Source: Lepidurus packardi
Taxonomy: Eukaryota > Arthropoda > Branchiopoda > Notostraca > Triopsidae
Direction: 5' to 3'
Length of the DNA stretch: 64,000 bases
Assembly (NCBI GenBank): GCA_023053545.1
Contig: JAKZAN010000002.1
Coordinates: forward strand, 8,304,790-8,368,789
The position numbers and the translations under genes were made by a program. Positions 12,301 to 24,439 of the stretch are shown here, piece by piece. Below the pieces are notes generated by a model. That model was not told the DNA's origin. It was given only the letters and a program-made list of their open reading frames with translations, and made no database searches. Each line of letters begins with the position of its first letter. Position 1 is the stretch's first letter.

Positions 12301-15300
12301 AAGTCTGCACAAGTATCCCATGGTGGTAAGCATCACAATTTATTATTACCTCATCAAACTCAATTTGTTCTATACATGTTTTACTATATTATACGTAATA
12401 TTCGACGGTAATACTTTCAGCATCACCATCACGCAACACCAAGTCAGAACAGAATGAAACGAGACGGTCACGGCCATGATCATGGAGCAATGGCTCAACC
12501 TGCAGTCAACATCGATCACTTAACTCCTGCCGGCGTTCAATGCTTCCCCTTATTTTCGATACTATTAGCATTAGAGCATACTACTGTCGACTATCTAAGC
12601 CTCAAGATTGATAAACCCGAAGCCATATCTCCGTTGCTAAGTACGATACCTTGGTTCGCGCTCAATATCAAGGCGAGTTCAAAACTTTCTGAATAAAAGA
12701 CTATATGATACTATTTGCATTTATATAAGTTCCCTATCAATTTTGTAAAAAATGGTTTCTTTTACAGGTAGTCGCGATTGAATACCCAGCTAGTGCCGAC
12801 ACGAAATCTAGCAGTAGCTCTATCCAAGAAGCTAATTACCAAGTTCAAAGCGTGGTGGGCAATGTATACATATATGTCCGGAAAGACTAAAAGATTCCTT
12901 TTAGCGGGTCGTATGAACTGTTTTGGACTGCTATGAACGTTGTAAACTCATCTTGTAAACCGTACTACCATATGGTGAAATATAGTTTTTGAGTAGGGGG
13001 ACGAAAGACGGAAACTCTCCTTAGCTGCTGTGTTTCTAGTTAAGTTGCACGATAACCTTTGATCTTTTGCCGAACGTGAGCGTTTTCTCAGCAGACCAGA
13101 GCTTGTCTTCGGCTGAACGGCTATATTTGCGTTTGTCAAGCCAGGACTGAAAAAGGGTGTGTTATGCGAACCAAGGGAACTGAGCTACATAAAGCCAAGC
13201 CATGGCTTTGATGTGGCTGCTCCGGGTGCTGTTGCTCTGTTTGTTTTGTCTAATCCAATATCCCGTTTCTGTATGGAATCTTCCCAGTGATCAACCTGCC
13301 GGTTTAATCAAACCTCGCAGCAAAGGTGAGAAATTTCTAACAAAATCTTGCGATTCTTCTAATCCACTTTAAACAATCCAAACTATTCTGTCTCGATTCA
13401 ACTAAAACGAATTTCTGACCAAGTACCCCATGTGCGAAAACTTCCCAGGCTTTAAACTAAATTTCCTAGAAAAGAAACGAAAGCATAAGCTGAAATTCCA
13501 AAGTTGAAACCTTATATTCACCATTTTTTCGTAATGGTTTGTTTCATCTTTCAAGAGACGCCTAATGCCACATTCTTCACGGAAATCGAAACTGAACCTG
13601 GCCTAGCATGGCCCAAAATCACCGTCACTCACATAGTAACATCTAACTTGACTAAAATAGTGAATCTAGTACTTGTAGTACGATCTGTTATAGTACATTA
13701 CGTATCTGTACACGTTTAGGGAAACCAAGCTAGCCAGGCCGGTTCTGCTAGCAACAACAATGTTGCAGAAGAACCGAATTCTTCCGGTGGAAGACTATTT
13801 AGTAGTTTACAGCGAATCCAAGACCGTTTAACCTCAATGGAATCTATCGAACAACAATTGTTACGGAAACTCGAAAGCTTCGACTACAGGTAAATCCTCT
13901 TTTCCCTCGTCATTTTCATTCTTCGTACAGGATATCGAGTACTAATTTTCAATTAATACAGAGTAACTCGCCTTGAAGTTCAAGTCCAAGAGAAATCCGA
14001 AGGTTTCAGAGCAGGCGGTTTAGAACTGCAACGCAAACTTGCAAACGTGGAAACCGAGTTAAGTCGAATGGAAACTCTGATGGATATAGTCCGTGAAGAA
14101 ACTACTGGTACTCGAGCAACTGTCACAGAACTCAAACACTTGATTGCTAATTTACCTCTGACGGCTCCAAGCCGAGGTATAGAAAAATGAAAAAAAAAAA
14201 TTCTATCAACTTTATCTAACGAATTTTGTGTAGACGTGACCGAATCAGATAGTTCAAGCAACAAAATGCAAGTTATCCTGGCTGGACTCAATAGCTTGCG
14301 TTCCATCGCTGGAACCCTCAAAGACGACTTGGCTACGGTGCAAAAGAATATAACTTCGTTAGCCAATATTACCCGGTACATTACTTACAGACACTGGACC
14401 ATTTACAACAAAATACTCAATAAAATTTACTTCAAAACTTGTCTTTAGGATTACAGAATTACAATCCTCAGAATGCAGTAGCAAACAAGACCTACGGAAA
14501 AGCATGATCGACCTCAAAAGTGCGACTCAAACACCATCTAGTTCTTGGCGAAGTTTGCCGATTTACTTAAGTCAAGGTCCAAATACGGCACCCAATGCGC
14601 AAAGTAAACTAACTGAACTGCAAAAATTAATTTACCTTTAAAATTTATTTTCTAATTAAGAAATCCCAGCCTTGCCCCGAGATTGCAAAGAAGCTTTAAA
14701 CCGAGGGGCTAAATTATCGGGTGTTCAACGAATCCAACCTGCGCTTTCAGACACGTCCTTCTTCGTGTACTGCGAGATGGAAACACAAGGCGGAGGCTGG
14801 ACGGTACGGAAAAAAAACTATTTGTTTTGAATTAAAAAAATTGAAATCGTTTTTTAGGTTATCCAAAATCGATTTGAAGGGGCTGTGAATTTCCTCCGGA
14901 ATTGGGACGACTACAAGAACGGATTTGGCAACATTGCCACGGAATTCTGGTTGGGTTTAGAAAAGACTTACATGTTGACCAACCAAGCTGTTAAGTTTCG
15001 TTTAAATTGCCAAAAAACAAGTACTTCTAACTTGAAAATCTGGTTTATAGGTCTGCGAGTTGCTCATTGAAGTCACCGACTTTGACCTGAATACAGCCAC
15101 AGCCGCTTACGAAGCTTTTGCTATTGGTTCGGAAGTTGACGGGTACGATTTACGGTTACTGGGCGTGTACGAAGGTGATGCGGGTGATTCTTTGTCATAC
15201 CATGCGTCCATGAAGTTCTCAACCGCAGATGCAGATCAAGACGACTGGCCAGATGGCAATTGCGCACGAGATCATACTGGAGGGTGGTGGTACCGTGGAT

Positions 15301-18300
15301 GCGATACCAGGTAATTTCTAATTTCAAGCTTTTCGTTTCAATGCACCTTTGACGGCATTGCATGGCGTCAATCAACAATTGTTTCATTTATATACTTGAA
15401 AGAAAAATTCAGTGGAATTAACTGAATTACGCTGAATTACTTTCAAACTTTCAGTAACCTCAACGGTCAATATTTGAATGGCAATGTACCAGCCGCGTAC
15501 GAATACAAGGGCATGTATTGGTATGACTACCACGGACCCTCCTACTCGCTAATGAAGTCGCGTATGCTCATCAGACCTGTGGCCAACGCCTATTTAAAGC
15601 CTCCTATGACCCGTCCTGCCAATTCTACCACCATTGCTGTTGGCAACAAAGACAAACAGGGCAAAGATAGGAATAGAAAGAAGGAGCTACGAAAGAATGA
15701 AGAAGAACAAGCCTTGGCTTAATTAGGAATCTTCGATTCTGGTTCCAAATCTGCGTCTTTATAGACTGCAAAACGTAGCTGATACTTTCCTGCTTGGATG
15801 CTTTTTGCTTAAGAATTTTGTACGCAGGCGCAATCGCAATAATGCAAATAAAACTACACATGTCGAATTGGATGTACGAAAATTTTGCTTTGACTTACCA
15901 ATTTTGACGCCTCGTTGCCATGAAAAGGTAACACTGCGAGATCGAATGTGACGCCGAATTCCAGGTTGATGAGTTACGTGCCCCAGTAAACCCATGGAGG
16001 ACAATTTAGACTGTCGTTTATGCTCCAAGCGATTCACACCTTGCTGGACACGTTCTGACCAAGACGTGCTTCTCTCATATGCTGTAAAACGACAATTTCT
16101 TTAAATTACACTTTCAAATCAGATCTAACATCAAAAATCGAAATTTGCACAATTTAAAAACTTACAGTATGCCCTTGGGAGAGAGGTCATAGGCACTCCG
16201 ACCATGGATTCCTGTAAAGATGAGCCTGACATCTTCCTGCTATATAAACAGAACGCAATCGATTACATAATCAAGAAATATTGTAAGATTTTTTTAAGAA
16301 AGTACTTACGAGAACAGCGGGCTTTGCAAAGGAGTTGATTCTGATCCAAAGCCATTTCCAAATGAAATTTATAAAAGATAAACTAAGTTTTTGAAGAAAC
16401 TTGTAAGTTGTTCGTACCTGAACATCGATGAGCTCTTCTCTGTAACGAAGCAGGTGAACTAGAGCGTGAGTTAGGAAGGCCTTCCCCTACCGGCGAACTA
16501 GGGGGGTTAGCGGAAATCGTTGGAGTTGCCCGTTCTGCCGTACCAATGACATGCGAAATGCACGCATTAATGGATTCCTTGAACTCCTATGCAAATATAA
16601 TAAAAAACAATTCGAATTAAAATTGGATATTTAATAAGCGGAGACAAATAGGTCTAGCTTAGCTTACTTGGAACTCTTCCTGGCTTAAATGTCGTGTGTT
16701 CTGTGGCTCACATGCCGTGATGAGGAAATCTAGGCCTTGCGCGGCCCAACGGGGCCGTAAGCCACGCCCTCTATCAGATCTACGCGTAGCGAAACGCATC
16801 CATTGCTTGGCAAAAGCTACCACACTGCCAGCCAACTCAGTACGACCAGGTCCCGTTACCAGACGCAGGATTTCTTTGTGGTACTACAAATGGAAAGTCG
16901 AAATATGTTAAGACACGCAAAATAAAACTAAAATAAATCGCAGGTCATAATTTCTGAATTAAAAAAATTCATTCGATAAATGCTAAATTCCTTTCCAAAT
17001 TCACTTCTAAATTTCTTTCTTACGCATTAAAATCAAAGACTTCAATGCCCGAACTTTCAATCTCTTCAAATTCCAAGTTTATCCACCACTAAGAGCAAAT
17101 AAGAAAATGCAAAGCTTTAATTCCCTTTACAATGCAAATATACAAGTCATGTTAAGGCTCCCGTATATCTTAGCTCGGTATAAGCGGTTAGCATGGGGAA
17201 TTTCGGAACAACTTTTTGAGAAAACCAGTGCGTCAAATGAAAAATTTATTTGCAAGTAATCCTAAGTTTGCTAACAAGTAGTGCAAAACCAACGCATAAT
17301 TTTTTCCCAAGGTGTAACAAATTAGCTATATGGAAAAGAAGTTTATAACTATGAGAAATAAGTTGCCTAAAAACTGCCTATGGTTGTGCACTAATTAAAG
17401 GAAACTTTTGTTTTAGTTTGCTTTTCTAGCTTGCTATCATAAAAATATGAAAAAAAGTATTCGTTATCCGATCACCCACTATACTATAGTGTCCGAAAAA
17501 ACGCCGCAATGGATACTACCCTAGAGATCGCCTAACCAATTATTTTTCCTAAAATCCAAGGAAAAATAATTGGATAAGCGATCTCTAGGGCATCCATTGG
17601 TTCGTTTTTCTTGGATACTATAGTAATTGAGAAATAGCTTTCTTTTCAGTTTAAGATTTAAACTAGAAGTTTCCTAATTAAAAGTGATGACGACTTTCTA
17701 AAGTGAAGAAAACATCGAAATTTCGCCACAAATTACCTCAAATCCAAGCTTATAGCACTGTCGCAAGGTTTCCGTGCATCTCGCTTGCAAGGCATTCATA
17801 TCAAAGCCTTCAACGTCCACAAAAGTCCTCGAGTCAAACTCTTCTTCGACTTTGCAGATGGTCTCAATGATTTCCTTGCTCAAACGCAGTGCTTCGAACT
17901 ACAAAACCGTTATTTAGCTCAAAAATGCTTTCTGAAAAAAGCAAATAATTTTTCAATTCGTTTACTTTTAGTTTGCTAAGCGAATCCGTAACCAAGTAGT
18001 TGGATGGACGGTGCTCATGGCGCAACCGAAGCGCATTACCCATGATTTGCAACAACTGTTGTCGGCGCGAAGGTAAACTCGAGGTATTGTTGACCACCAA
18101 AAACAATCCATCGTGCTCTACGTGTTGCAATGACATGATATTTTCAGCCGAAGGCTGAACCGTGACAACTTCCCCGTTCCACTGTTCCAAACTTTCATCA
18201 TCGCTTTCCTTCTCGTATTTAAGTACTACCAAGTACCCGTCGCTTTCGCTCACGCTTGGAAACAAACCGCTGCTAGTACTGCTAGGCAAATTCAAGTTGA

Positions 18301-21300
18301 CTGGAGGAGGCATGTCTGACCCTCCATCCATCTTCATTTGTCCTGAAGCGCAAGTCAAGTCCAACAATTGGGCCAACATCTCTTTCGAGTATTTAACTGC
18401 AGCGGGACCCAGGATTATGTGGCTTTTGATGTGGGGGATTACGATCCGGACATGGTGGGTGTCGTGCAGACGCTTCAGCAACTCCGGCCGAGGTATCAAG
18501 ATCTCAAACTCGGCAGCGACTTCCAAGTCTTTCCTTAATGCTTTGGCGAACGCTACGGCGCGAAGCACACGTTCACGAACCATGTGGAAAAGACGCTGAA
18601 TTCGTCGCATAATAATCAATGCCACCTGCCTGGTAATGAAGTAAAAAATTAATACGCAAAATAATAGTTTTTTCAAAAAATAACAGCACAATATTTCCCC
18701 GTTATTAAAGACTATAAAATTACTTGTCGGAAAGCTGCTCTTCAGAATCGTCATCACTCATCACGTTATCACCAAAGCAATCTGCTACGCCGCATTTCAG
18801 GTACTCCCCCAATGCTATCAAAATGGAACTGGCCATGTGGCTATAAAAATAGAGACGAAATAGAAGAGAAAATAAATGAGTGAATAAATAAATGAACTAA
18901 TAAAATATATAAATAAAATAAGTCAATAAAATGAGTAAAAATAAATTAACTTATTTTTTTCATATTCATCAATAAAGTAAGCATTTATAATTAAGCATAA
19001 CAAGATATGCATGAACAAAATTAACTATAGTAGATGCCGCTTATTGTCGTCACGTTTGTTAAGTGAATATTGAGCCTATTAAAGGGAGATTCTAATAACC
19101 GAAAATCGGAAATATACAATAAAATGCTACGATTAATCGGAGCGTAAACCAGCTGGCTTGCTTAAACCAAAGAAACAAAGCATAGTCTAGTCTTTGACTT
19201 TTTCCCACCCGTTTCTTTTTTCTAGATTCACTACTCCCACTATTATTTATTTCGTAACGATTTTTCAACAATTTTGATAGAGATGATTGAGGAATTCCTA
19301 CCGTAACGGCCGCTTCCCTTTGTGGCAAATCTTTTAAAATTTAACTTGTCATAAGTTTCATGAGCCGCAACTTCTCTTTTACATCAACTCTTTTCTTGTT
19401 CGTCGCCATTTTTATATAACCGCACTGCGCCTTTGAAGGCTACTTCTACGCTTAGGTACAGTTTTCAACACGATATCCCTTCTAATTTTCTCAATTAGTT
19501 GAACTTAGTTAATTTTCTTAGTAAATTGAACCTAGTCCTACGCTTAGTTATTAATTTACCCAGTCAGTTAAAGGAACTAGTCATTCAATTGAATAACCTG
19601 CTCATTTAATCGACTTGAGAGTTTAGAAGCGATTTCCAAAGCGTAAAAGTAGGCTGATTTGTACGAAGAAAGCGATTTCCAAAGCGTAAAAGTACGCTGG
19701 AAATGACAGGATTGGTCAAAACGACGTAAAAGCTATGTTACTGGTCAATATGCAAAGTCTATGTAGCGTTCACTGCTGTAGTTTCGCTACTGTACTGTGA
19801 AGATTCTTTTGAAATTGATTCTAATATCCAAAAGTGTAATCCTAATAACTCATTAAAATGCTATGAAATTTACCCTTTCGAATCGGTCGTTTACAATTTG
19901 ATTTCATAAAGCGGCTGATTCTAATAACCAGTTATTACAATAAGCGGCACCTACTGTACATAGCTCTAACAACATATAAAAACAATTATTAAACAAGCTT
20001 TTCCCATTAAGTAGAATAGCTGCTTACGGAACAAAACATTTCCAAAATGATAAAAGGTTAACGTCAATTATGAAATTATTCCTTACCAAAAACTATTGCC
20101 AGCCAATGCTTCACCTCCAACAATATGGGGACAAACTTGCTTCGCGAAATTCCACTCCTGCTCCAACACATTCTTTTGCGTAACTGTGGCTGGATCGCCC
20201 ATAATCACCCATCTAGTTAAATAGTCCAAATAGACCTAAAGGAAGAAAATTGTGTTAAAAACAAACTATAAATAAAGGCGAATTACAACGAACTGAGACA
20301 AAAAAATAAGAAATGAACTAATACCGATTAGTCATAAATAAGAAAAATGTAAAAAGGTAAGAAACTGCGTTAAAAGAACGTACTTCAAGAACTCGCTTCA
20401 AGGTTTTGTCAAATGCTTCCAAATCGCGATCAACCGACGCAAATAGCTGCCCGTCTCGTGGAGACAAAACCGCACACATATCCCCCAGATACTTTTGTCG
20501 GCAAATAATGCCTGATCGCACAGCTTCTTGAAACTCTTGAATGAGTTGGCGAATGCTGAGCATGGACGGGTTTTCAGGTTTTTCCTCCAAGCGAATGAAC
20601 AAGCATTCGTGGAGCACGTCGAACGGGATGCGACATAAAAATAAGTACAGGCCCCGAAAAGAAGGCAGGTTGAGGCTTTTGCTTTCCTCAGAATTGGTCC
20701 CATAGCGTCTTAATTCAGCTAGTTCCGCTTCTGACATATTCCGAATATGGATGCCTTCTTCCACGAAGAGAGCAGCCATACTCGAGCCCAAAACATCCGT
20801 AATTTCAGTCTGAAACAAAGAATCGTATTAGAATCCGCAATTTTTCAGTACAATTATCTCATTTTGGTTGTGTTTTATACTTTTTTTAAATTTATTTATT
20901 TAATTATGTTATTATTATCGTTTAATTTAATACCGGCAAAGGGACAGTAGCTGAAGGATCGAGCGGTTTGCAGTTTTCAGTCTCCTCGGGGGGCTTTAAG
21001 GCTTCTTTGGCTCGGATCATTGTCATTCTATGCACTAGAACAATCCACCTGAAATTGGGATTCCAATAAAACGTAAATAGGAATCAAAAGAGAAACTTTA
21101 AACTTTTTCTAGAATCATCCCAATCTACAAAATAATAAGCACATGGTTTACCGTAACATTTTCTTTAAGCCCTTCGTCCGGAGGGCTTTCTCGACGTAGG
21201 ACTTATACTTGGAAGCTCCAATGACATTATCTACGTGGTTCGGCGTCGACATGGCAGCTACTTGATGCGCAGTAAAGACGCCGCTGTCATAGGATTCGTT

Positions 21301-24300
21301 CGAAGTCTGCGAATCGGTAGGCTCTGGCGGCGGATTATTGTGTCCATTACTGGGAGTCAAGTTTAAAGCGACAGCTAATGGATGTGAGGCAGAAAACGTG
21401 ATTCCGGGCGTCGCGGGTGACTCTTCTAATGGTGTTCCACATTCTTGACGCGGTCTGCTACGGTCGTCGAACAAGAAGCGAACGCGAGACAAATGTCGCC
21501 TAAAGGTTCGCGGAGGAAGATTGGCTCCTTCTGTTAATGTTTCAATGTCCACCATTTTTGATTCGTCTTGGCCAATCGATTCCATCACGTTTTCATCGTC
21601 TTTGTCTTCCTTGCTATCTTGGGACTCTAGTTGAGCGGCACGTCCTTGGACTTTAGCAACTAAATCGTCGTCTTCGACTTCTTGATCTTCCTCCTCCATT
21701 CCTGTAAGAAAAGGTTTTCATTTGGTCGGTAATTAGGTGATCCTTATCAAACTGGGGGGCTGGGGAATAGTACCTAAAAGAATGCTATCTGCTAGCGAAT
21801 CACCAGTGCCATTCGACGATCTATATCTGGGCCAGACTGGCCAAGGCAGGTTCTTCGAGCCCAAATGACGCAGCATGGAACCCAAAACGTCGACTTTGAG
21901 GCGTAGATGTTTCGTGATGTTGTACCACAGACACAAGGCTTTGACGCGACCTGAAAACTCCGCAGAGGCATACAAAGGTTGGTCGATCCCGAACGCGCGA
22001 CCTGAAGGGTACAATTCAACGGCCTGTAAATGAGAAAACGAGTCTAAATATATCCAGTTTTTAGAGAAATATAATTTTATATAATTTTAAGAGGAATATT
22101 TTCAAGAGGAATGCGTACCTTGTCTAATTCATTTATAAGTTGCTCTACTTCCACTAGTGCTTTACTTTGCTGCATGTTGCACGCTTCGCAGAAGACACTC
22201 AGGCATAATTTCCCGTCGTTGGCATGAACCGAATCGGACACTTGGCCGGGAAATAACCAAGGCAAATTGGGCTCAACACGGTGAACTTGTGGGGAAATTT
22301 CATGGCTGTTATCTTCTTCATTTTGGAATCGATAGTCCAAAATTTTACTCAAAATCGCGGTAGCTTCTTTGCGCTGCTGGCAGACATATTCATCTTGGTG
22401 GCGCAACGACCGCCCCGCCCGCCAGGCTTGGATTTCCAGCCAGAGTAAATCGCGTAGCTCATTCTGCCATAGCAACTCCTCTTCGCTTTTCTGCTTGTTC
22501 GAGTTTTTGTCCACTTTCTCCGCATTTCCCAGGCGAATGAGTAGCGAAAAAATGTTGTAGAATTCCAAACGATCCGCTTGACAACCCTGTATTTGCGAAA
22601 GAGTGCGGCGTGAGGAGGTTTCCACTAACGGCGTCCGATAATCTCGCTTTTGACACGTAACAGGTCGCGAAGTGAGGCTGTAGAACCGATTGCGGCTTTC
22701 GACCTAACATAAAGAACACAACTGAGCTTAGCTTCTTTTCCAGTCAAACTGCAGAATCAACTAAAAGAAAATATTGTAGTCATACAAAGAAATCCTTGAA
22801 TCGTCACCCATGGGAACAAATACCCTATAATGTAAGGTCATGGGCATTTCTCCGCAGCGCCTTCCCGAAAGAAAGAAAGAAGGGAATGAAAGAGAAGTTT
22901 GGAAAGATGAACAGTAAAAGCCAAGAAAAAATAATTGGATAAGTGATCTCTAGGGTATGCATTGGGTAATTTTTTTTTGGACACTAGTACACACGAAAAG
23001 AAGCTCCATCCGCTTTTCCCCATAAGATCATTCCTTGGGGTAGAGTTCTGCCAAGGTCGCAGCTATTAACAGTTTCCTCATCTCCGGTCAAACAAAAGAT
23101 TAGCTTTATATTAGCTATTAACGAATTTTAGCAACTGACTTGGAATAAGAACTCGCTGTGGGTCTCCCATGACCACTAGAGTCAATATAATTTCAGGCAA
23201 ATGTTCACAAGTACAAAAACTTGCCTTTTACATATAAATGAAAGCTATTTTGCTGTCAGTACGAGAATCGTCCTTTACCGTACTAGGAAATTGTTTAACC
23301 TTGACGCGCATTTCAGGGATGTATTTCTTAGAACAAGGCTTTAGTAGCTTCAAGGGCAAAAGAATGCAATGGATGCGTATTAATTAATAGTACATAATTA
23401 ATAATAACAAAATGATTTAGCCAATAGAAATGAAATAAACACTATGTAATAAAAGCTAACTTTGGGAAGGACAAAAATTATAATGTAGAAAAGCTTGAAA
23501 AAGTGACTTATAGATTAAATTGGAAATTACTGTAACAACATTTATCAAAACGATAATCGTAATATGAACTTCGAGACAAATGTTGTTCGCTTGGGCGGTC
23601 AAGTAAATCTCCTTGGAAATGTCCATACCTTAAATAAATATGCTATTTATAATCTAAAAAGAAAATTAACTATTTAATAAAATTAAGAAATAATTTAACA
23701 CGTTAACAAAAACTATGACGAAAATCTATTCACAGATGACATTAATGGATATTAATGTGGCCCAAAGTTACAGGCCAAGTAAATTTATACATTTTTATTT
23801 ATACATTTTTATTTATACATTTTTATGAACTTTAATTTAATTTACCTTCAATGGGTGCTGTCTATCCTGATCTGATCCATCTCCGTCGATCACAGAAAAC
23901 GGCGCAGACATGACAGACGCGGCTCTTTTCCACGTCCGCTCAGATTCGCGGGCTTTACTCCAATTCTTCTTTTGCCACTTGAAACTTGGTGGATTGTTTA
24001 GATTTGCAGCTGATTTAATTCCATCTTCAGAGATGAATTTGCAATCCAGCTGCACATTAAATGAAAGCTTTCTTCTCGACCTTAGGCTACGTTGTTCTCC
24101 AGAATTCCTGTTTTGAAATTAAAATGTTTACATTTAGTGGCACGCAAAGAGCAAATTATTAAGGGGAAACATATATCCTTGACGGTTATGTTGAATTATA
24201 ATTAAGGTTACAAATGAACGCATTCCAATAACGTACCATGTTTTATCTTTTCTTCGTTTATTGTACAGTTTATGAGTTCTAGATTTAATATGACACCCGT

Positions 24301-24439
24301 CATAGGAAGAATCGGTGGTGTCGGACTCTGAACTATCGCTCGCAGAATAAATAGAAGTACCGTTGGCAGAGTAGGTGGTTTTAATTTTGCCAGAAACAGG
24401 TAAAATTGTCGTCTTTGCAGTACTAGATTTATTTTCCAT
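9350..24439 (-). CDS. MAP3K4: MAP kinase kinase kinase 4 (MEKK4), complete, 22 coding exons
   Basis: This MAPKKK feeds the stress-activated p38/JNK cascades. Exons 5'->3': 24439-24237, 24107-23846, 22703-22119, 22023-21774, 21701-21152, 21048-20934, 20809-20384, 20235-20087, 18840-18724, 18629-17966, 17898-17737, 16883-16668, 16586-16418, 16340-16310, 16239-16166, 16081-15899, 10912-10725, 10631-10463, 10396-10274, 10191-10085, 9607-9428, 9373-9350. All phases join to about 1648 aa (human about 1608). The N-terminal half carries the family block with [47 protein letters not shown] and [11 protein letters not shown]. The C-terminal kinase is complete: glycine loop GQGRFGKV, Lys in [48 protein letters not shown], ending FVKV. 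The last intron (54 nt) is a multiple of three and open. The intron at 10913-15898 contains two plus-strand genes. Exon 15 has tandem TAG/CAG acceptors. Confidence 0.94.
9741..10075. mobile_element. 335-bp MITE with TA target duplication, in MAP3K4 intron
   Basis: Terminal inverted repeats GGGGTGCGTTTTATTGTGAAC (left, 9741) and its near-complement ending GCACCC (right, 10075) are flanked by TA on both sides (9739-9740, 10076-10077). Related AC-rich sub-repeats such as TTGACAATAAAACG recur inside. It sits between the kinase exons at 10085 and 9607. The 95-codon open frame inside it resembles nothing known. Confidence 0.75.
11521..12890 (+). CDS. Star/FkbM methyltransferase-like protein, nested in MAP3K4 intron (5' end unresolved)
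   Basis: Exons: 11521-11684, 12134-12325, 12421-12672, 12768-12890, in frame for about 242 residues; upstream exon(s) are not identified. The layout follows the FkbM/Methyltransf_21 domain of the Drosophila Star type. A lead-in ends FLDHK. Then come [14 protein letters not shown] (normally a G-rich SAM motif), [39 protein letters not shown] and VVAIEYP. The usual acidic and glycine residues of the SAM pocket are altered, so catalysis is doubtful. Exon 3 opens with HHHH and continues to RDGHGHDHG, a histidine-rich insert. The intron at 12673-12767 seems to use a GC donor (AAG|GCGAGT). The gene lies antisense to its host and just upstream of the fibrinogen-domain gene. It could be a pseudogene, but the frame is intact across four exons. 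Confidence 0.65.
13202..15722 (+). CDS. Secreted coiled-coil fibrinogen-related protein, nested in MAP3K4 intron
   Basis: Ten exons: 13202-13325, 13556-13659 (or -13635), 13720-13889, 13962-14176, 14234-14375, 14449-14603, 14661-14803, 14858-14989, 15051-15310, 15455-15722, giving about 570 aa. A hydrophobic signal peptide ([16 protein letters not shown]) opens the protein. Residues from about 75 to 280 are heptad-rich ([17 protein letters not shown] and later leucine repeats), so the protein is probably oligomeric. The fibrinogen C-terminal domain runs from [15 protein letters not shown] through GGGWTVIQNR, FWLGLEK and [14 protein letters not shown] to the Cys in RGCDTSNLNG. Asp residues before NCA sit where the family binds calcium. 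A lysine-rich tail follows the domain. Such FREP/tachylectin-like proteins often bind glycans in invertebrate immunity; that role here is inference. The frame is continuous through all exons. Confidence 0.88.
15847..15852 (+). terminator. Poly(A) signal of fibrinogen-related gene
   Basis: AATAAA lies 124 nt after the stop codon and about 50 nt before the antisense MAP3K4 exon at 15899, so the nested gene can end inside the host intron. Confidence 0.6.
17484..17623. mobile_element. 140-bp palindromic MITE (TA-flanked)
   Basis: The element is almost a perfect palindrome. CTATAGTGTCCGAAAAAACG at the left pairs with the complement of the right end, and the arms meet at CAATTATTTTTCC/GGAAAAATAATTG. 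TA duplications flank it at 17482-17483 and 17624-17625, as for Tc1/mariner-type insertions. It is in a MAP3K4 intron; half a related copy is at 22922. Confidence 0.8.
19028..19956 (-). mobile_element. Decayed Tigger/pogo-like DNA transposon, copy 1
   Basis: Termini match as inverted repeats (TAGTAGATGCCGCTTATT / complement of AATAAGCGGCACCTACTG) with flanking TA at 19026-19027 and 19957-19958. The sub-terminal motif TTCTAATAACC recurs near both ends. A minus-strand fragment (about 19092-19328) reads [24 protein letters not shown] across a minor frame break, like the psq/CENP-B helix-turn-helix of Tigger transposases. The catalytic region is missing. It lies in the MAP3K4 intron between exons 9 and 8. 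A partial copy is at 61088. Confidence 0.75.
22922..22991. mobile_element. Half copy of the palindromic MITE
   Basis: AAAATAATTGGATAAG, then GATCTCTAGGG, ending GGACACTAGTA: the same order as the right arm of the element at 17484. Only one arm is present. It is in a MAP3K4 intron. Confidence 0.65.
23783..23825. repeat. Tandem repeat, 14-bp unit x3
   Basis: The unit ATTTATACATTTTT is repeated three times in the MAP3K4 intron just downstream of exon 2 (23846). Confidence 0.8.

Noticed and set aside
17024..17088. Extra MAP3K4 exon encoding [14 protein letters not shown] between exons 11 and 12
   Set aside because: Splice-like borders are present, but it is 65 nt, would shift the frame, and the flanking exons join directly to the conserved GFE-YHKE sequence. 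At most a rare poison exon.
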